Of a DNA stretch of 64,000 nt, positions 51,688-61,369 are shown one piece after another. The notes below the pieces were generated by a model that was not told the origin of the DNA, did no database searches, and saw nothing but the letters and a program-made list of their open reading frames with translations. The stretch spans positions 62,001-126,000 of the forward strand of contig CAITIQ010000373.1 of assembly GCA_903892415.1 (NCBI GenBank). The letters are read 5' to 3'. Numbering within the stretch: position 1 is the stretch's first letter; each line of letters begins with the position of its first letter. The position numbers were made by a program, and so were the translations under genes. This DNA is from an uncultured delta proteobacterium. Lineage in GTDB: Bacteria; Myxococcota_A; Polyangia; Polyangiales; Polyangiaceae.

Positions 51688-52608
51688 TTATTGAACGCAG
51701 TCGAAGTACTGATTGGCCTGACTGAATTCGCAGCTCCCCGGTGCGCAGTCCAGCGTGGTCATGTCGTCGCTCGAGTTGCTTGAGCAATACTTGAGCACGG
51801 TCCCTTCACAAACTCCGACCCAACCGATCTCCGCGCAGGTGACTGGCGCCGGAGTTGGTTCACAACGGAACTCGCTTGGGCAGGGCTGCGTAATGCAGGC
51901 GATCTGATTGTCACATACGAAGTCTGCCGGACAGCTGTTCGGATCGCTCGGTTCGCACGGCCTGCCTACGCAAGCGTCAACATCCTCATCGCAGACGTAA
52001 CCGTTTGCGCACTTCACCTTGGGGCAGAACGGTTCCTCGACGCAAGCGTCCTGAAACTCGTCGCAAACCTGGTTGGGGCCGCACTCTTTCGTTGCGCAGA
52101 AATTCTGCACCGTCCCGCAGTCTCTCACCGACGTCTCATTCGTCTGGTCCAAGCCGATGGTCTTGTTCTGCTTCGGGATCTTTACGGTGACCTGCGGGTT
52201 CGACAGGGCCATGGTCACCATGCAATTGGGCCCAGGCCCTTCCTCCATTGTATGGACGACGAGGCGTGCGTTTGCGCCCGTTCCCTCACGAGCGATTGAC
52301 GTAAAGGTAACGTCGTAACCGCCCGTTTCTTGAACGCCCATCGAGTAGTGGAGCACCCAGCTCTAGTTGAAGTTGAGGTCGGCCGGCGGCTGGGTACCAA
52401 AGTGCGCCACGTACTCTGACTTTTTGCGCAGGATCGTCAGGCCAGGCGGCGCAGGGCTTTTGACGCTGTTCAGTTCCACGAAAGAAAGGGAGAGATCATT
52501 CTCACTGTCAGCCGCTTGCTCGAGATCCTCCAGTCCGCTGTCGGGGGCGCAAGCTCCAAGTCCGAGCGCGAAGAGTGAGCCAATCGTGACGAGGAAGCGG
52601 TGAAACAT
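51688..52608 (-). pseudogene. PrcB-like Cys-rich lipoprotein gene interrupted by one in-frame TAG
   Basis: An 81-residue N-terminal frame with lipoprotein signal (ALGLGAC) ends at a TAG at 52363-52365. The same frame continues without shift into SWVLHYSMGVQETGGYDV and 222 more residues. The join falls inside a PrcB C-terminal-like domain (GGYDVTFTSIAREG; GPNCMVTMALSNPQ), so the two parts are clearly one gene. The downstream half has repeated Cys modules (CGPNQVCDEFQDAC; CANGYVCDEDVDAC). TAG may be a mutation of CAG or TGG, a sequencing error, or a recent inactivation. The intact protein would be surface-attached. Confidence 0.75.
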
Positions 52609-52802
52609 AGGTCCTCCGATGGGATGAAATGTAGTCAGCGGCCCTACTAACTCACCTCTTGCCTCTGTTCAACCCAGATCGAAGAAATCCGTTGTTGCGG
52701 TGCAATCGAAGTCCTCGTGGCGGCTGGCCGATTTCTGCGGGATGAGCAGTCCACGAGGGAAGGCGAAGTCGCTCGACGCTCAGGCTCGACGTTGCTAGGC
52801 GG

Positions 52803-54698
52803 TTGGAGTTGTCCACCCAGTTCCTTGTCCAAACTGCGCCCGGTCGAACGACGGGGCCTCTGAGCGACGATGCCTTGCGTGAGGCTTTGCGGGCGGGCGA
52901 CTACCCCCCAGAGGTTCGCTGTCGCGAAGTGGAGACCATGTTGTGGTTGCCCGCCTGCGCCTGGGCAACGTTGGCGACGCCAGCTCCACCTCTCACCCCA
53001 CCTCCAGTCACTCAAGACGGTGTTCTCAGCTCCTCTCCGGATCTGTTGATGGCGCCAATTGAAACCCTAGAGCGGCTTCGCTTCGTCGTGGCCGATCACG
53101 GCCAGTCCTTTGGGCCCATCAACGGCGCTCAAATCCGCGAGGGAGTTACGCTCGGGAAGTACCGCCAAGCACATGTGGCGCCGCTTGGAACGGAAGATTG
53201 GGTTCTCGCGCGCAAGATATTCGATCGCACGCTCTCGGAAGGCACACGTGCCGTCGCCCATCACTCCGCGCCCGATCTCAAGACGGTCCGTTGCGGCGTG
53301 TGCCGCGAGCTCGTTGCAGAGACAGCGACCGTCTGTCCCGAGTGTGACGAGTCTCTTGGTCCCCGTTCCTCACCCGCTTCTCGCGGCTCGATACCGGACG
53401 ACCCGGAGGACGCTTCCTGGTTGCGCATGCACTGGCGACCTCTCGTCATGTTCGGCAGCATCGCAAGTTTGCTCATGACGGGTATCGCGCTGCGCTACAT
53501 GGCGCCAGGGCGTTTCTCGCTGGCCGACCAGCAACGGGCTGCTCCGATGGGGCCTCCGGCCGCGCAACAACCCTGTGAAGCGCGTTGCTGGAACGGGGAG
53601 TCTTGTCAGGCTAGCGTCTGCGTCTGGCAGAAGCCCAACGACGTCGGGCATGTCGCGGCACGCCCGGGCGTGGCGGGCCCGTTCTCGCTGCCTCCCGACG
53701 TGAGTGACGTATTGATCATCGATGAATCGCGGTTCGCGACGGCGCTGCTTGCTGGCACAGAGATTCGATCGAACCGCACCGGCCAATCGCTCGGGCTGGT
53801 AACGCAAGCCGCGCATACGCAGAAGTTGTTGCGCGCCGAATCAGCGATCTACGCAATTGGGCCTCAACATGTGAGCGTGCTCGACGGTCAAACCCTGCGT
53901 CACGAGAAGACGCTCGAGCTCGGGGGAATAGCCGGAGAGGTCTCGGTTGGCGCGAACGGTCGACGGGTTTTCGTGTCCCTTCCTGGACTCCACTCTGTGG
54001 CGATCTTCTCGAGCGAATTGCACGTGGAGTTGGAACGGATCCGCTTCGGAGACGATCACGTCGGGCGGGTCGCCGTCGACGACTCGGGGAAACGTGCGTT
54101 GACCGCAACCGGCGCAATTCCCGTCCCGGGCCAACGCGACGCGCAACTTGGCGCTGTGTACGCCTTTGACCCGAGTCGCCTTGCCACCCGTCAGGATCGG
54201 GTGCGTGCGTCGATCGTCGGCAACCCAACCAGCGTGCTTGTTACCCCGGACGGAAGTCGTGGCTTTGCCGTATTGCGCAAGGACAATGCGCTCGTCCCGA
54301 TGGAGATGCTCGCCTCTGGCGCTGTTCGGCTGGGCGAAGCTCAAACGACCTGCGACCAACCAGAACAGATCGAGTTGATCCGAAAAAATCGCTGGGCTGC
54401 GGTGCGCTGCAATCGTGGTCGCGCGGTCGAGATATTCAGCCTTGATGACGCCACCCTCATCCGACGAATCCCGTTCGGTGATCCGGTGCAAGACGTCGTG
54501 GTTTCCCCTGATGGTGAACAGCTCGTGGTGGCGGTGGCGGGCTCTACCGATGGTGCCATCGGTCTTGTTGATTTGGACGGTTTCAGCGTTGAGATGATCC
54601 CTGTTACCGAACCGCCAACACGTCTCGATATCTCGCCCTCCGGCGAAGCCGTGATCGCGATGAGCGACCGCAGCAAGGTTGCGTGGGTGTTTCGATGA
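52803..54698 (+). CDS. GYF_2-like/Zn-ribbon membrane protein with a beta-propeller domain
   Basis: The protein has 631 residues from a TTG at 52803; another TTG at 52809 is possible. Two GYF_2-like units are visible (TTGPLSDDALREALRAG; FGPINGAQIREGV). A zinc ribbon follows (CGVC and CPEC, about 163-181), then one membrane helix (about 217-235), a short Cys motif (CEARCWNGESC) and a C-terminal YVTN/NHL-type beta-propeller. The cytoplasmic N-terminus may read a protein partner while the propeller is outside. The function is unknown. It overlaps the start of its shorter paralogue by 4 bases. Confidence 0.65.
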   Translation: MELSTQFLVQTAPGRTTGPLSDDALREALRAGDYPPEVRCREVETMLWLPACAWATLATPAPPLTPPPVTQDGVLSSSPDLLMAPIETLERLRFVVADHGQSFGPINGAQIREGVTLGKYRQAHVAPLGTEDWVLARKIFDRTLSEGTRAVAHHSAPDLKTVRCGVCRELVAETATVCPECDESLGPRSSPASRGSIPDDPEDASWLRMHWRPLVMFGSIASLLMTGIALRYMAPGRFSLADQQRAAPMGPPAAQQPCEARCWNGESCQASVCVWQKPNDVGHVAARPGVAGPFSLPPDVSDVLIIDESRFATALLAGTEIRSNRTGQSLGLVTQAAHTQKLLRAESAIYAIGPQHVSVLDGQTLRHEKTLELGGIAGEVSVGANGRRVFVSLPGLHSVAIFSSELHVELERIRFGDDHVGRVAVDDSGKRALTATGAIPVPGQRDAQLGAVYAFDPSRLATRQDRVRASIVGNPTSVLVTPDGSRGFAVLRKDNALVPMEMLASGAVRLGEAQTTCDQPEQIELIRKNRWAAVRCNRGRAVEIFSLDDATLIRRIPFGDPVQDVVVSPDGEQLVVAVAGSTDGAIGLVDLDGFSVEMIPVTEPPTRLDISPSGEAVIAMSDRSKVAWVFR

Positions 54699-56086
54699 GC
54701 GAGGGCCTTCGCTCCGTTCCCTGTTCGCTCTGTCGCCGTCCGATTCTCGAGGGGGCTCGCAAGTGCAAGCACTGCAAGGGCTGGCAGCCTGAGAAATCAC
54801 GGACTCCGCGAGCGGCGATCATGATGTTCACGACGATCGCCAGCGTGTTCTCGGTGATTGTCACCTCGCAAGAGTCGGTGGTCGAGTCAGCTCCCCCACT
54901 AACGGCACTAGCTGGAGATCCGGCTCCCGCAAGCAGCTCTACAGCGCCCACCACGGCTGCTCCCGCGCCGGTGCTTCCGGAGAGACGTCCTCCTGCAACA
55001 CCACCGAAGAAGGATTGGAAAGCCCGTGAACTACGGATGGGTGACGTGCACCCCCTCGACCTCTGCTTTTCCAAAACCGGCCAGTCGCTCTTCGTCTCCG
55101 CGGATGACGCGACCCTCCGCGAGTACCGCGTCGACACCGGTGAGATCGTGCACAAGGCGACAATCCCGGTAAAGGGGAGTCGCATCGTATGTTTTGCCGA
55201 GCGCTACGTTGCGCTGCTCAACAGTGATCCAGCCGTTACCCAAGTACCTGTATTCGACGTAACTCGCTGGGACCGCGATCCGGTGCTGCTCGAGGTCGGT
55301 GCGGGCCCAACCGACCTTGTCGAAATGAACGACGGCACTGTGATTGTTGGCGGCAGCAAGTCGCATCGTCTTTCACGCTTTGCATTGCCCTCGGGCCGGC
55401 TGTTGGACGACATGACCCTGCCTCAAGCGGCGAGTCAGGTCTTCTTGCTTCACACCACGGCTGGCCACTCACTCGCTGCGCTTGGCGCGCTCTCTCACGA
55501 GGGGCGGCCAGACGGCGCCTGGATGGACCTCTTCGATCCGAAGGAGTCGCCTTTCGGTGCAACGCGGCGAAGCATCGCTATCGGTCGGGATCCGCGTGCT
55601 GGATCTGTGACGCGCGCCGGAAGCTCGCTGTTGTTTCCTGATTTTGCAGCCAACACAGCGAAGTTGGTGGACGTTGGTGAAGAAACCCGAGCCCACTCCG
55701 TGGACGTCGGGCAGGGGCCTATCGCCGCTTTCATCATGCGCGACGACCTGTACGGGGTGACGCTGAACGTGACCGCGAGGACGGCTACAACCATCGATCT
55801 GCCGCTGCTCTCGTCGGCAGACAAGGCAAGCGTTACTACCCTGATGCTTCCCGACGAGCCGCGTCGTGGGCGACTATCGGAAGATCGCTCGCTGCTTTTC
55901 GTCAGCCTTGGCCCAGCTGGGGAACCGGCTCGCGGTCGCGGCGTTGTGGTGATCGGTGGAGAACCGCCGGAAATTCTTACGTCGCTCGAGACTGGGATCG
56001 GTGTTGATACCGTAGCGGTTGCCCCCGATGGCGCGCGCGCTGCGGTTGCCACTTACTTCGCAAAGTCGATTACCCTCATCGAATGA
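54695..56086 (+). CDS. Zn-ribbon membrane protein with a beta-propeller domain (paralogue)
   Basis: The protein has 463 residues from an ATG overlapping the previous stop. A zinc ribbon opens the protein (CSLCRRPILEGARKCKHC), followed by one membrane helix (about 37-55), a Ser/Ala/Pro linker and a propeller of about 350 residues with repeats like KTGQSLFVSADDATLREYRVDTG. It looks like a shortened relative of the preceding gene without the GYF_2-like units. Both probably form a complex or sense the same ligand; this is inference. The stop codon overlaps the start of orn. Confidence 0.65.
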   Translation: MSEGLRSVPCSLCRRPILEGARKCKHCKGWQPEKSRTPRAAIMMFTTIASVFSVIVTSQESVVESAPPLTALAGDPAPASSSTAPTTAAPAPVLPERRPPATPPKKDWKARELRMGDVHPLDLCFSKTGQSLFVSADDATLREYRVDTGEIVHKATIPVKGSRIVCFAERYVALLNSDPAVTQVPVFDVTRWDRDPVLLEVGAGPTDLVEMNDGTVIVGGSKSHRLSRFALPSGRLLDDMTLPQAASQVFLLHTTAGHSLAALGALSHEGRPDGAWMDLFDPKESPFGATRRSIAIGRDPRAGSVTRAGSSLLFPDFAANTAKLVDVGEETRAHSVDVGQGPIAAFIMRDDLYGVTLNVTARTATTIDLPLLSSADKASVTTLMLPDEPRRGRLSEDRSLLFVSLGPAGEPARGRGVVVIGGEPPEILTSLETGIGVDTVAVAPDGARAAVATYFAKSITLIE

Positions 56087-56634
56087 CAATTCGCGAAGAT
56101 CTCCTTGTTTGGATCGATCTTGAGATGACCGGACTCGATCCAGAGCGCTGCTCGATCGTTGAGATTGCCTCGATTGTGACCGACTCCAACCTGGAGCTCA
56201 TTGCAGAAGGGCCAGACCTCGTGGTGCATGCTTCGGAGGAGGCGCTGGGGGCTATGGCGCCTATCGTGCAGAAGATGCATTCGGAGAGCGGCCTGACTGA
56301 TGAGATCCGGGCGTCCCGAATGGACGTACGCGCCGCCGAAGATGCCACGCTGGAGTTTCTCAAGCAGCATGTAGCGCCGCGCACCGCGCCGCTGTGCGGC
56401 AATTCGATCTGGAAGGATCGGCAGTTCATTGAGCGCTACATGCCGCGGCTCGCTGAGCACCTCCACTATCGCTTGATCGACGTTTCTACGCTCAAAGAGT
56501 TGGCGCGACGCTGGCGTCCGGAGGCCTCTCCGCCCCCGCGCAAGAAGGAGAGCCACCGTGCCCTCGCTGATATTCGCGAAAGCATTGCTGAGCTGGCCCA
56601 CTATCGCAGCAACCTGTTGTCGCCGAAGAGTTGA
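56083..56634 (+). CDS. orn: Oligoribonuclease
   Basis: The protein has 183 residues. It is a DEDDh 3'-5' exonuclease: WIDLEMTGLDP (Asp12, Glu14), HSESGLT, CGNSIWKDRQFI with the third Asp, and SHRALADI near the end, where His and Asp complete the site. It degrades 2-5-nucleotide RNAs and pGpG, so it finishes both mRNA decay and c-di-GMP turnover. The length is standard. The 4-base overlap with the beta-propeller gene is an unusual context for orn. Confidence 0.96.
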   Translation: MTIREDLLVWIDLEMTGLDPERCSIVEIASIVTDSNLELIAEGPDLVVHASEEALGAMAPIVQKMHSESGLTDEIRASRMDVRAAEDATLEFLKQHVAPRTAPLCGNSIWKDRQFIERYMPRLAEHLHYRLIDVSTLKELARRWRPEASPPPRKKESHRALADIRESIAELAHYRSNLLSPKS

Positions 56635-56645
56635 GCCGCCCGTGG

Positions 56646-57836
56646 TTAGTCGGTGAACAGCTGAGTAACCCAGACCCGCCCATCTTCACTCTTCACCACG
56701 CCAATCCCAATGCGCCCAAATCTCTCCTCGAGAAGGTTGCCGCGATGGGATGGGCTCATCCAAAGAGCACGATGGGCGCGCACGATGTTCTTCGCGCCAG
56801 CGATATTCTCGCCTGGCGTACGGAAGCTGATGCCGCCCTCGTGCAATCGTTGCTCAGGGCTGCCGTGGCCGACGTCATGACCAATCAGCCGCGCTTCTCG
56901 CATCACGACGGAGTGCTCACGAGCCAGCTTATCGAGACTTGAGTCGCGCGCTAGTGGAGCCAACCCCTCAGCCTTTCTTGCCGCATTCACCATTGCAGCT
57001 AGCGCTACCTCGTCGTCAGCATTGGGCGGCGCGGCGCTCTCACCCGGGGCGGGTGTCTCAGCAAAACGCAGCGGCGGGGCCGTGCCGGCGTGAATGGGAA
57101 GTTCGAGCACAGGGCGCGGCCCGGTTGCGACGGTGGCTACCACCTGCACCAACCATTCTCCTGGCTGATCCACCATGAACGTGGTGCGGAGTTCTTTCTG
57201 AGTCAGGTTGGCCAGTACCGTCCGCGGTTTGCCGCGAGGCCCAAGCAGCACAATCGTCAAGTCGGAGGCTTCACTGACCAGCGTCCCTTTCAAGGTGATC
57301 CACTCGCCAACACGAGCGAGCGTTGGGGTGCGTTGAACGTCGGCAAGGGCGTCGACCAGGACAAGACTGACCAGCTCGACTCCCGAGCCGTCTTGCATTC
57401 GGGCAACGCCGCAGCGCCTCTCCCCAAGAGGCTTCGTCTTGTCGACGAAGGCAGCCAGTGAAGAAGCTACCTTCTGGGCGTCCAGCTCTTTCCCCTTTAG
57501 CGTCCACGCGCGAGGCCAAACATATGGCGCACCGGCTGCACGCAGGTTGAAGGCCAGCTCGTCCGCGCCAAATGAGGACTCCCCTCGCAATTGCCGGGCG
57601 GCGTTCCGCGTGGCAACCGACTGCAACGCCTCATCCGGTGCTCCGCAAATGTCATATAGCGGCTCGTCAGTCTGACCCTTCATGGGGTTGGGCGACATCG
57701 TAGATGCTCGCCACAAGAGCGGGATCGCAGCTTTTACTTCGGTATCTGCAGCTTGCGAAGGCTGGGGCGTAAGCAGCGGGCAAAGGCACAGTAGCCCCAG
57801 ATAGCCCGCTCGCAACCAACCGATCCGCCTAGTCAT
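56646..57836 (-). CDS. Secreted CAP/SCP-domain protein
   Basis: The protein has 396 residues. The signal peptide ends near PQPSQAAD. A region of about 240 residues, including an Ig-like segment (GEWITLKGTLVSEASDLTIVLLG written in part), precedes a CAP domain at about 270-396: MVNAARKAEGLAPL, the acidic-His site REHSVVMREARLIGHD, GENIAGA and WMSPSHRGNLLEERFGRIGIG. CAP domains in bacteria are exported and often bind lipids or proteins, with uncertain chemistry. Its ATG overlaps the stop of the TPR lipoprotein gene by 4 bases. Confidence 0.85.
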   Translation of the reverse strand: MTRRIGWLRAGYLGLLCLCPLLTPQPSQAADTEVKAAIPLLWRASTMSPNPMKGQTDEPLYDICGAPDEALQSVATRNAARQLRGESSFGADELAFNLRAAGAPYVWPRAWTLKGKELDAQKVASSLAAFVDKTKPLGERRCGVARMQDGSGVELVSLVLVDALADVQRTPTLARVGEWITLKGTLVSEASDLTIVLLGPRGKPRTVLANLTQKELRTTFMVDQPGEWLVQVVATVATGPRPVLELPIHAGTAPPLRFAETPAPGESAAPPNADDEVALAAMVNAARKAEGLAPLARDSSLDKLAREHSVVMREARLIGHDVGHGSPEQRLHEGGISFRTPGENIAGAKNIVRAHRALWMSPSHRGNLLEERFGRIGIGVVKSEDGRVWVTQLFTD

Positions 57837-59191
57837 TGCACCACTGGCGCGCTCGACAGAAGCGCAGTCGACTTCTCACTATCGCCCGGGCCGAACCACT
57901 CAACGAAATTACGCTCATATTCAGATGAAGGCTCATAGCCCAGGATGTGGCGCTTGACGTAAGCCACCATCGCGCGGTGCACGAATCCTGGGGCTTTGCG
58001 AGCTACCTCTGGCCGTTGGTTCCCGAGGATCTCGAACATGATGTAGCCAAGTAGCCCTTCCGTATGCGCCAGCGCGGTGAGGCCCTCCGCTGTCTCATCT
58101 TGCGGCAATTCTCGCCTCGCCTCGCGAGAGATGGCTCGTTCGGCGACGTAGGCGCCAATGGCGCTCTCGACGCAGAACATCTCTTCAGCGGCGCTCAAAA
58201 AGTAAGGGGCATCTTCGGGCTGATCGAATAGAGCCGCTCGCAACTCCAGCTCGTAACGCATAATCGCCCGGCAACCCGCGTACATTCTTGCACCCGACGT
58301 GGTGCCGGTTCCAGCGCGGACCACGCCCAGCTCGTCTACTTCGAGGAAGATGCGGTAAGGCTTGACTCGCTGGGGTTCCACCAGACCCTCTCGCTGCCGA
58401 ATCCGGCTGGCTAGCGCAAGGCCCGGCTTAAAGTCTGGATGGTAAGCGAGCGCCTGAGCGAGACTTTCCTTTGCTGCTTGGCCGTCGCCCCTTTCAAACA
58501 GCAAGGTCGCGAGTTGGAGATGGGTCGTGGCGAAGGTCCGATCAACTTCCAGTGCTGCGCGCAGAGCCTGCTCCGCCGCTGCAGGCTCCCCGACGAGCTT
58601 GTGTGCCTGAGCAAGCAACAGCAGCGGCTCCAAGGTGCCGGGCGCTGCTGCCACTGCGCGCTCAAACTCAGCGATGGCCGCCTCGGCCTCCTTCCGTTCC
58701 AGTGACGCACGCCCATCAGCAAGCGCAGCGCGCGCCTTGCTCGACAGCTCCAACCTACGCAAGTCGATGCGGCCCTCAAAATCCCTGCTCGCAATTCGCG
58801 ACGAATCCGGCTCTCCAGCAGGCGGCGGCCCGTACTGCGCTATGCGATTCTCGGTCTGAGGCTCCGAATCCGATAGCAGATAGGTGCGGGCCGATTCGGA
58901 GACCAAATCGGTTACGAGCTTTGTGGTACGCATCGCGGCCGCTGGGTCATCGAGCGTGCGGTCGTGAGCATATTGAAAGCGCGACTCGTCAGGGTAGGCA
59001 CGGCGCGCTCTTAACTCAGGCGGCTCACCAAGGGGCTCAAGCAGCGAGAGCTGCTCACGCGTGTAAGGAGGTAGCCACGGCGGTGCCTGCGACGAGGATG
59101 AAGATTGCGCAGGTATTGTCGGTTGCAGGCACCCAGTGAACGCCAGCAACGAGGCTATCGGTGCAAACGCCCATCGTCGGAGATGCGCCAT
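57833..59191 (-). CDS. TPR-repeat lipoprotein
   Basis: The protein has 452 residues. The lipoprotein signal ends LLAFTGC (Cys21), followed by a Ser/Pro linker. Residues about 150-260 contain TPR repeats (EAAIAEFERAVAAAPGTLEPL; AAEQALRAALEVDRTFATTHL). A C-terminal domain of about 180 residues has no recognised family. TPRs suggest a protein-binding scaffold at the periplasmic face of a membrane. It is coupled to the CAP protein downstream. It is divergent from the PQQ-like lipoprotein gene, and a copy of the palindromic repeat lies in the shared gap. Confidence 0.75.
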   Translation of the reverse strand: MAHLRRWAFAPIASLLAFTGCLQPTIPAQSSSSSQAPPWLPPYTREQLSLLEPLGEPPELRARRAYPDESRFQYAHDRTLDDPAAAMRTTKLVTDLVSESARTYLLSDSEPQTENRIAQYGPPPAGEPDSSRIASRDFEGRIDLRRLELSSKARAALADGRASLERKEAEAAIAEFERAVAAAPGTLEPLLLLAQAHKLVGEPAAAEQALRAALEVDRTFATTHLQLATLLFERGDGQAAKESLAQALAYHPDFKPGLALASRIRQREGLVEPQRVKPYRIFLEVDELGVVRAGTGTTSGARMYAGCRAIMRYELELRAALFDQPEDAPYFLSAAEEMFCVESAIGAYVAERAISREARRELPQDETAEGLTALAHTEGLLGYIMFEILGNQRPEVARKAPGFVHRAMVAYVKRHILGYEPSSEYERNFVEWFGPGDSEKSTALLSSAPVVQ

Positions 59192-59285
59192 CCGCTAGTG
59201 GTAGCAGAACGGCCAGGTCCGTCGGTTCTTCATTTGCTCTGGCGTGACTCTTGGCGCTCGACCGAACTTGCGTGTGGCACCCAGT

Positions 59286-59301
59286 CAATGACTCGTGCCA
59301 A
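59286..59301 (-). repeat. Copy D of the intergenic palindromic repeat (one arm)
   Basis: The minus strand reads TTGGCACGAGTCATTG, identical over 16 bases to 63203-63218. No matching second arm is visible within 100 bases. It lies in the divergent gap, 34 bases before the GTG of the PQQ-like lipoprotein. Confidence 0.65.
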
Positions 59302-59334
59302 AGTCAGCTCAGCCACCTTCACCAAGGACCTACC

Positions 59335-61365
59335 GTGTCGCTGCTCACCCGCCCGTTCGACTTCACCCAACCGCGAGCGCGTCGCTGGCTTCGCTCCCTT
59401 GTGGTCGCCTCGTTGATGTCGGCTTGCAGCAGCTCACCATCGGCGCTGCAGCCAGCTACTTCAGCCAAGCCAACCAAGCCGCTGGCGAACGATGACCCGC
59501 AAGCTCCGCCGTGTGCGGCCAATGCGCTTCAAGCTTTGAGCGCCAAGCAGGTCGAAGGGATTACGGCCTTGGCCAAGGGGTCCGCAACTGTGGCGGAGGC
59601 AAGCTTCACAGAGGCGTTGCGTGCCAATCCAGCGGATCGAGTCTCGGCTGTGTTGCTCTCGGCGGCCCGCAGTGACGCTTCAGAGATACGGCGTCTTTCC
59701 GGCCAGCAATCCTCGAAGCTTCGGCCGCTGGCACTACCGGCGGCAACCCCAGCGGCCTCATCTGCTCGCAAGAAGACTTTAAAGATGGAGCGCCTCGCTA
59801 GCTCGGACCCGACCGATGTGCAGGCCTTTTTTGCAGCAAGAAATCTGCAAGTTCCGTCCGCGTTCGAGCCCCCCTCAACCATCGGCCCCACGCTTGGCGA
59901 GGTGGGCTTCTCAATGGCCTTTCAATCGAATCAGTCCTTGGTGGCGCGCTACCAAGACTCATTGCTCGTTGTTGGTAACGACGAAAAGGGCTTTCGTTCG
60001 TTGTCACTCGAGCCGGCGATCATTGCAGCTTTTCCAGAGGCGGCGAAGCCGTCGGGTGAGGCAACCATCTTCCCCGAGGTCTCCTTTGCCACCGTGGTTG
60101 GCTCGACGTTGGTCGTTCAGCTGTCCCACGTGGGTGACTCGAACCTGCCTGCAGACGCTTTCATTGTCGCCTACGATCTAAAGACGAACAAGGTTAAGTG
60201 GGTATCAGAGCGAGCTGTTGGCAATGTCGCAGGGCCAACGGTGAGCGCCGACTACTTCTTTACTGGGTTCAATGGACGCGCTGGCTCCAGCGTTCAGGTC
60301 CTCGAGCTTTCGAGCGGTAAACTTGTCGCAGAAGAAGCGATGCCGTCGGGGATCTCGTGGCTCGCGCTCGAGGGGGAGATGCTGCATGTTTGGGCGCCTG
60401 AGAACGTGCAAATGCGGATTGTCAAGCAAAGCCCGCCTCCGGCCGCCGACTATGGGGATACTGTCCAGCTTGGGGATTCGCACGTACAGCCGCTGTCGGC
60501 TGCCGCGAGCTGTCATCTCGAGAACGCAGCGAAGGCGCTTGCTGTTCGTGACGATTCGGCCCTGGCAAGCGCCATACAAGGTTTGCCGCGTTCTTCGAGC
60601 GCAGGTCGTGCCTTGCAGGGAGCGCTTGAGTTTCTACGGGCCCGTAAGGCAGGGGAAAAGGGTATCGATCTGAGTGAAGTCGTGCCCAAACGAGCGGCTT
60701 TTGTCGCTGGGACAAAGACGATCGAAAGCCCAGCATCTCCGGCACAGAAGCTCAAGCTCGTGCCAACCAAATCACCGGTGCCGTCTCAGCCACTGCAAAT
60801 GCGCGCCATTATCAGCGTTCATCCAGAGGCGCGCAGTGATCTATTTCCCCAGACCTACGGCACCAACCCGAGCCATGGGGCTTTTGCGTTCCAGAACGAA
60901 ACCTTCGTCAACTATGGCAATCGCTTCGTGGCTCGCATCGAGGATGGAGAGGTAAAATCAATCCTCGACCTCGCCTATCTTTTGAAGGACCCGCCCGCGG
61001 CGCTCGACTCGCAAGCGGTCACCTTCCTAGGGAGGATCGGTGACCGTCTGGTAACCATCGTGGGTTCACCAACAATGATGGACAACAACGGGTCCTATCT
61101 CGCCGCGCTAGACCCGCGTACTGGCGAAGTGTTCTGGCGTACGGCTGAAGGGCTTGGCAACTACAACGTGCTCTATTTTGATGAGTTCATCGTCGCTTTA
61201 TTTCAGCAAGAAAAGCAGGCTGAACTGGTGCTGATCGATTCGTTGACTGGAAAGGTTATCCAGACGAAGCCGCTCAGTTTGCCTGTTACCGAGATTGGCT
61301 GGGACTATCAAGGGGCTATCTTTGTAACGGCCAAGGGCGAACGTAACTTTTTCTTGGTGAAGTGA
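59335..61365 (+). CDS. PQQ-like beta-propeller lipoprotein
   Basis: A GTG at 59335 with AAGGA upstream gives 676 residues. This start is preferred because a lipoprotein signal then follows (LVVASLMSAC). A Thr/Lys/Pro linker and a helical TPR-like stretch (about 60-125) precede a PQQ-enzyme-like propeller split in two, with repeats such as FIVAYDLKTNKVKWVSERAVG and YLAALDPRTGEVFWRTAEGLG. No dehydrogenase active-site residues are evident, so it is probably a structural or binding propeller, as in BamB-like proteins. The next gene begins 4 bases after its stop. Confidence 0.75.
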   Translation: MSLLTRPFDFTQPRARRWLRSLVVASLMSACSSSPSALQPATSAKPTKPLANDDPQAPPCAANALQALSAKQVEGITALAKGSATVAEASFTEALRANPADRVSAVLLSAARSDASEIRRLSGQQSSKLRPLALPAATPAASSARKKTLKMERLASSDPTDVQAFFAARNLQVPSAFEPPSTIGPTLGEVGFSMAFQSNQSLVARYQDSLLVVGNDEKGFRSLSLEPAIIAAFPEAAKPSGEATIFPEVSFATVVGSTLVVQLSHVGDSNLPADAFIVAYDLKTNKVKWVSERAVGNVAGPTVSADYFFTGFNGRAGSSVQVLELSSGKLVAEEAMPSGISWLALEGEMLHVWAPENVQMRIVKQSPPPAADYGDTVQLGDSHVQPLSAAASCHLENAAKALAVRDDSALASAIQGLPRSSSAGRALQGALEFLRARKAGEKGIDLSEVVPKRAAFVAGTKTIESPASPAQKLKLVPTKSPVPSQPLQMRAIISVHPEARSDLFPQTYGTNPSHGAFAFQNETFVNYGNRFVARIEDGEVKSILDLAYLLKDPPAALDSQAVTFLGRIGDRLVTIVGSPTMMDNNGSYLAALDPRTGEVFWRTAEGLGNYNVLYFDEFIVALFQQEKQAELVLIDSLTGKVIQTKPLSLPVTEIGWDYQGAIFVTAKGERNFFLVK

Positions 61366-61369
61366 CGTC

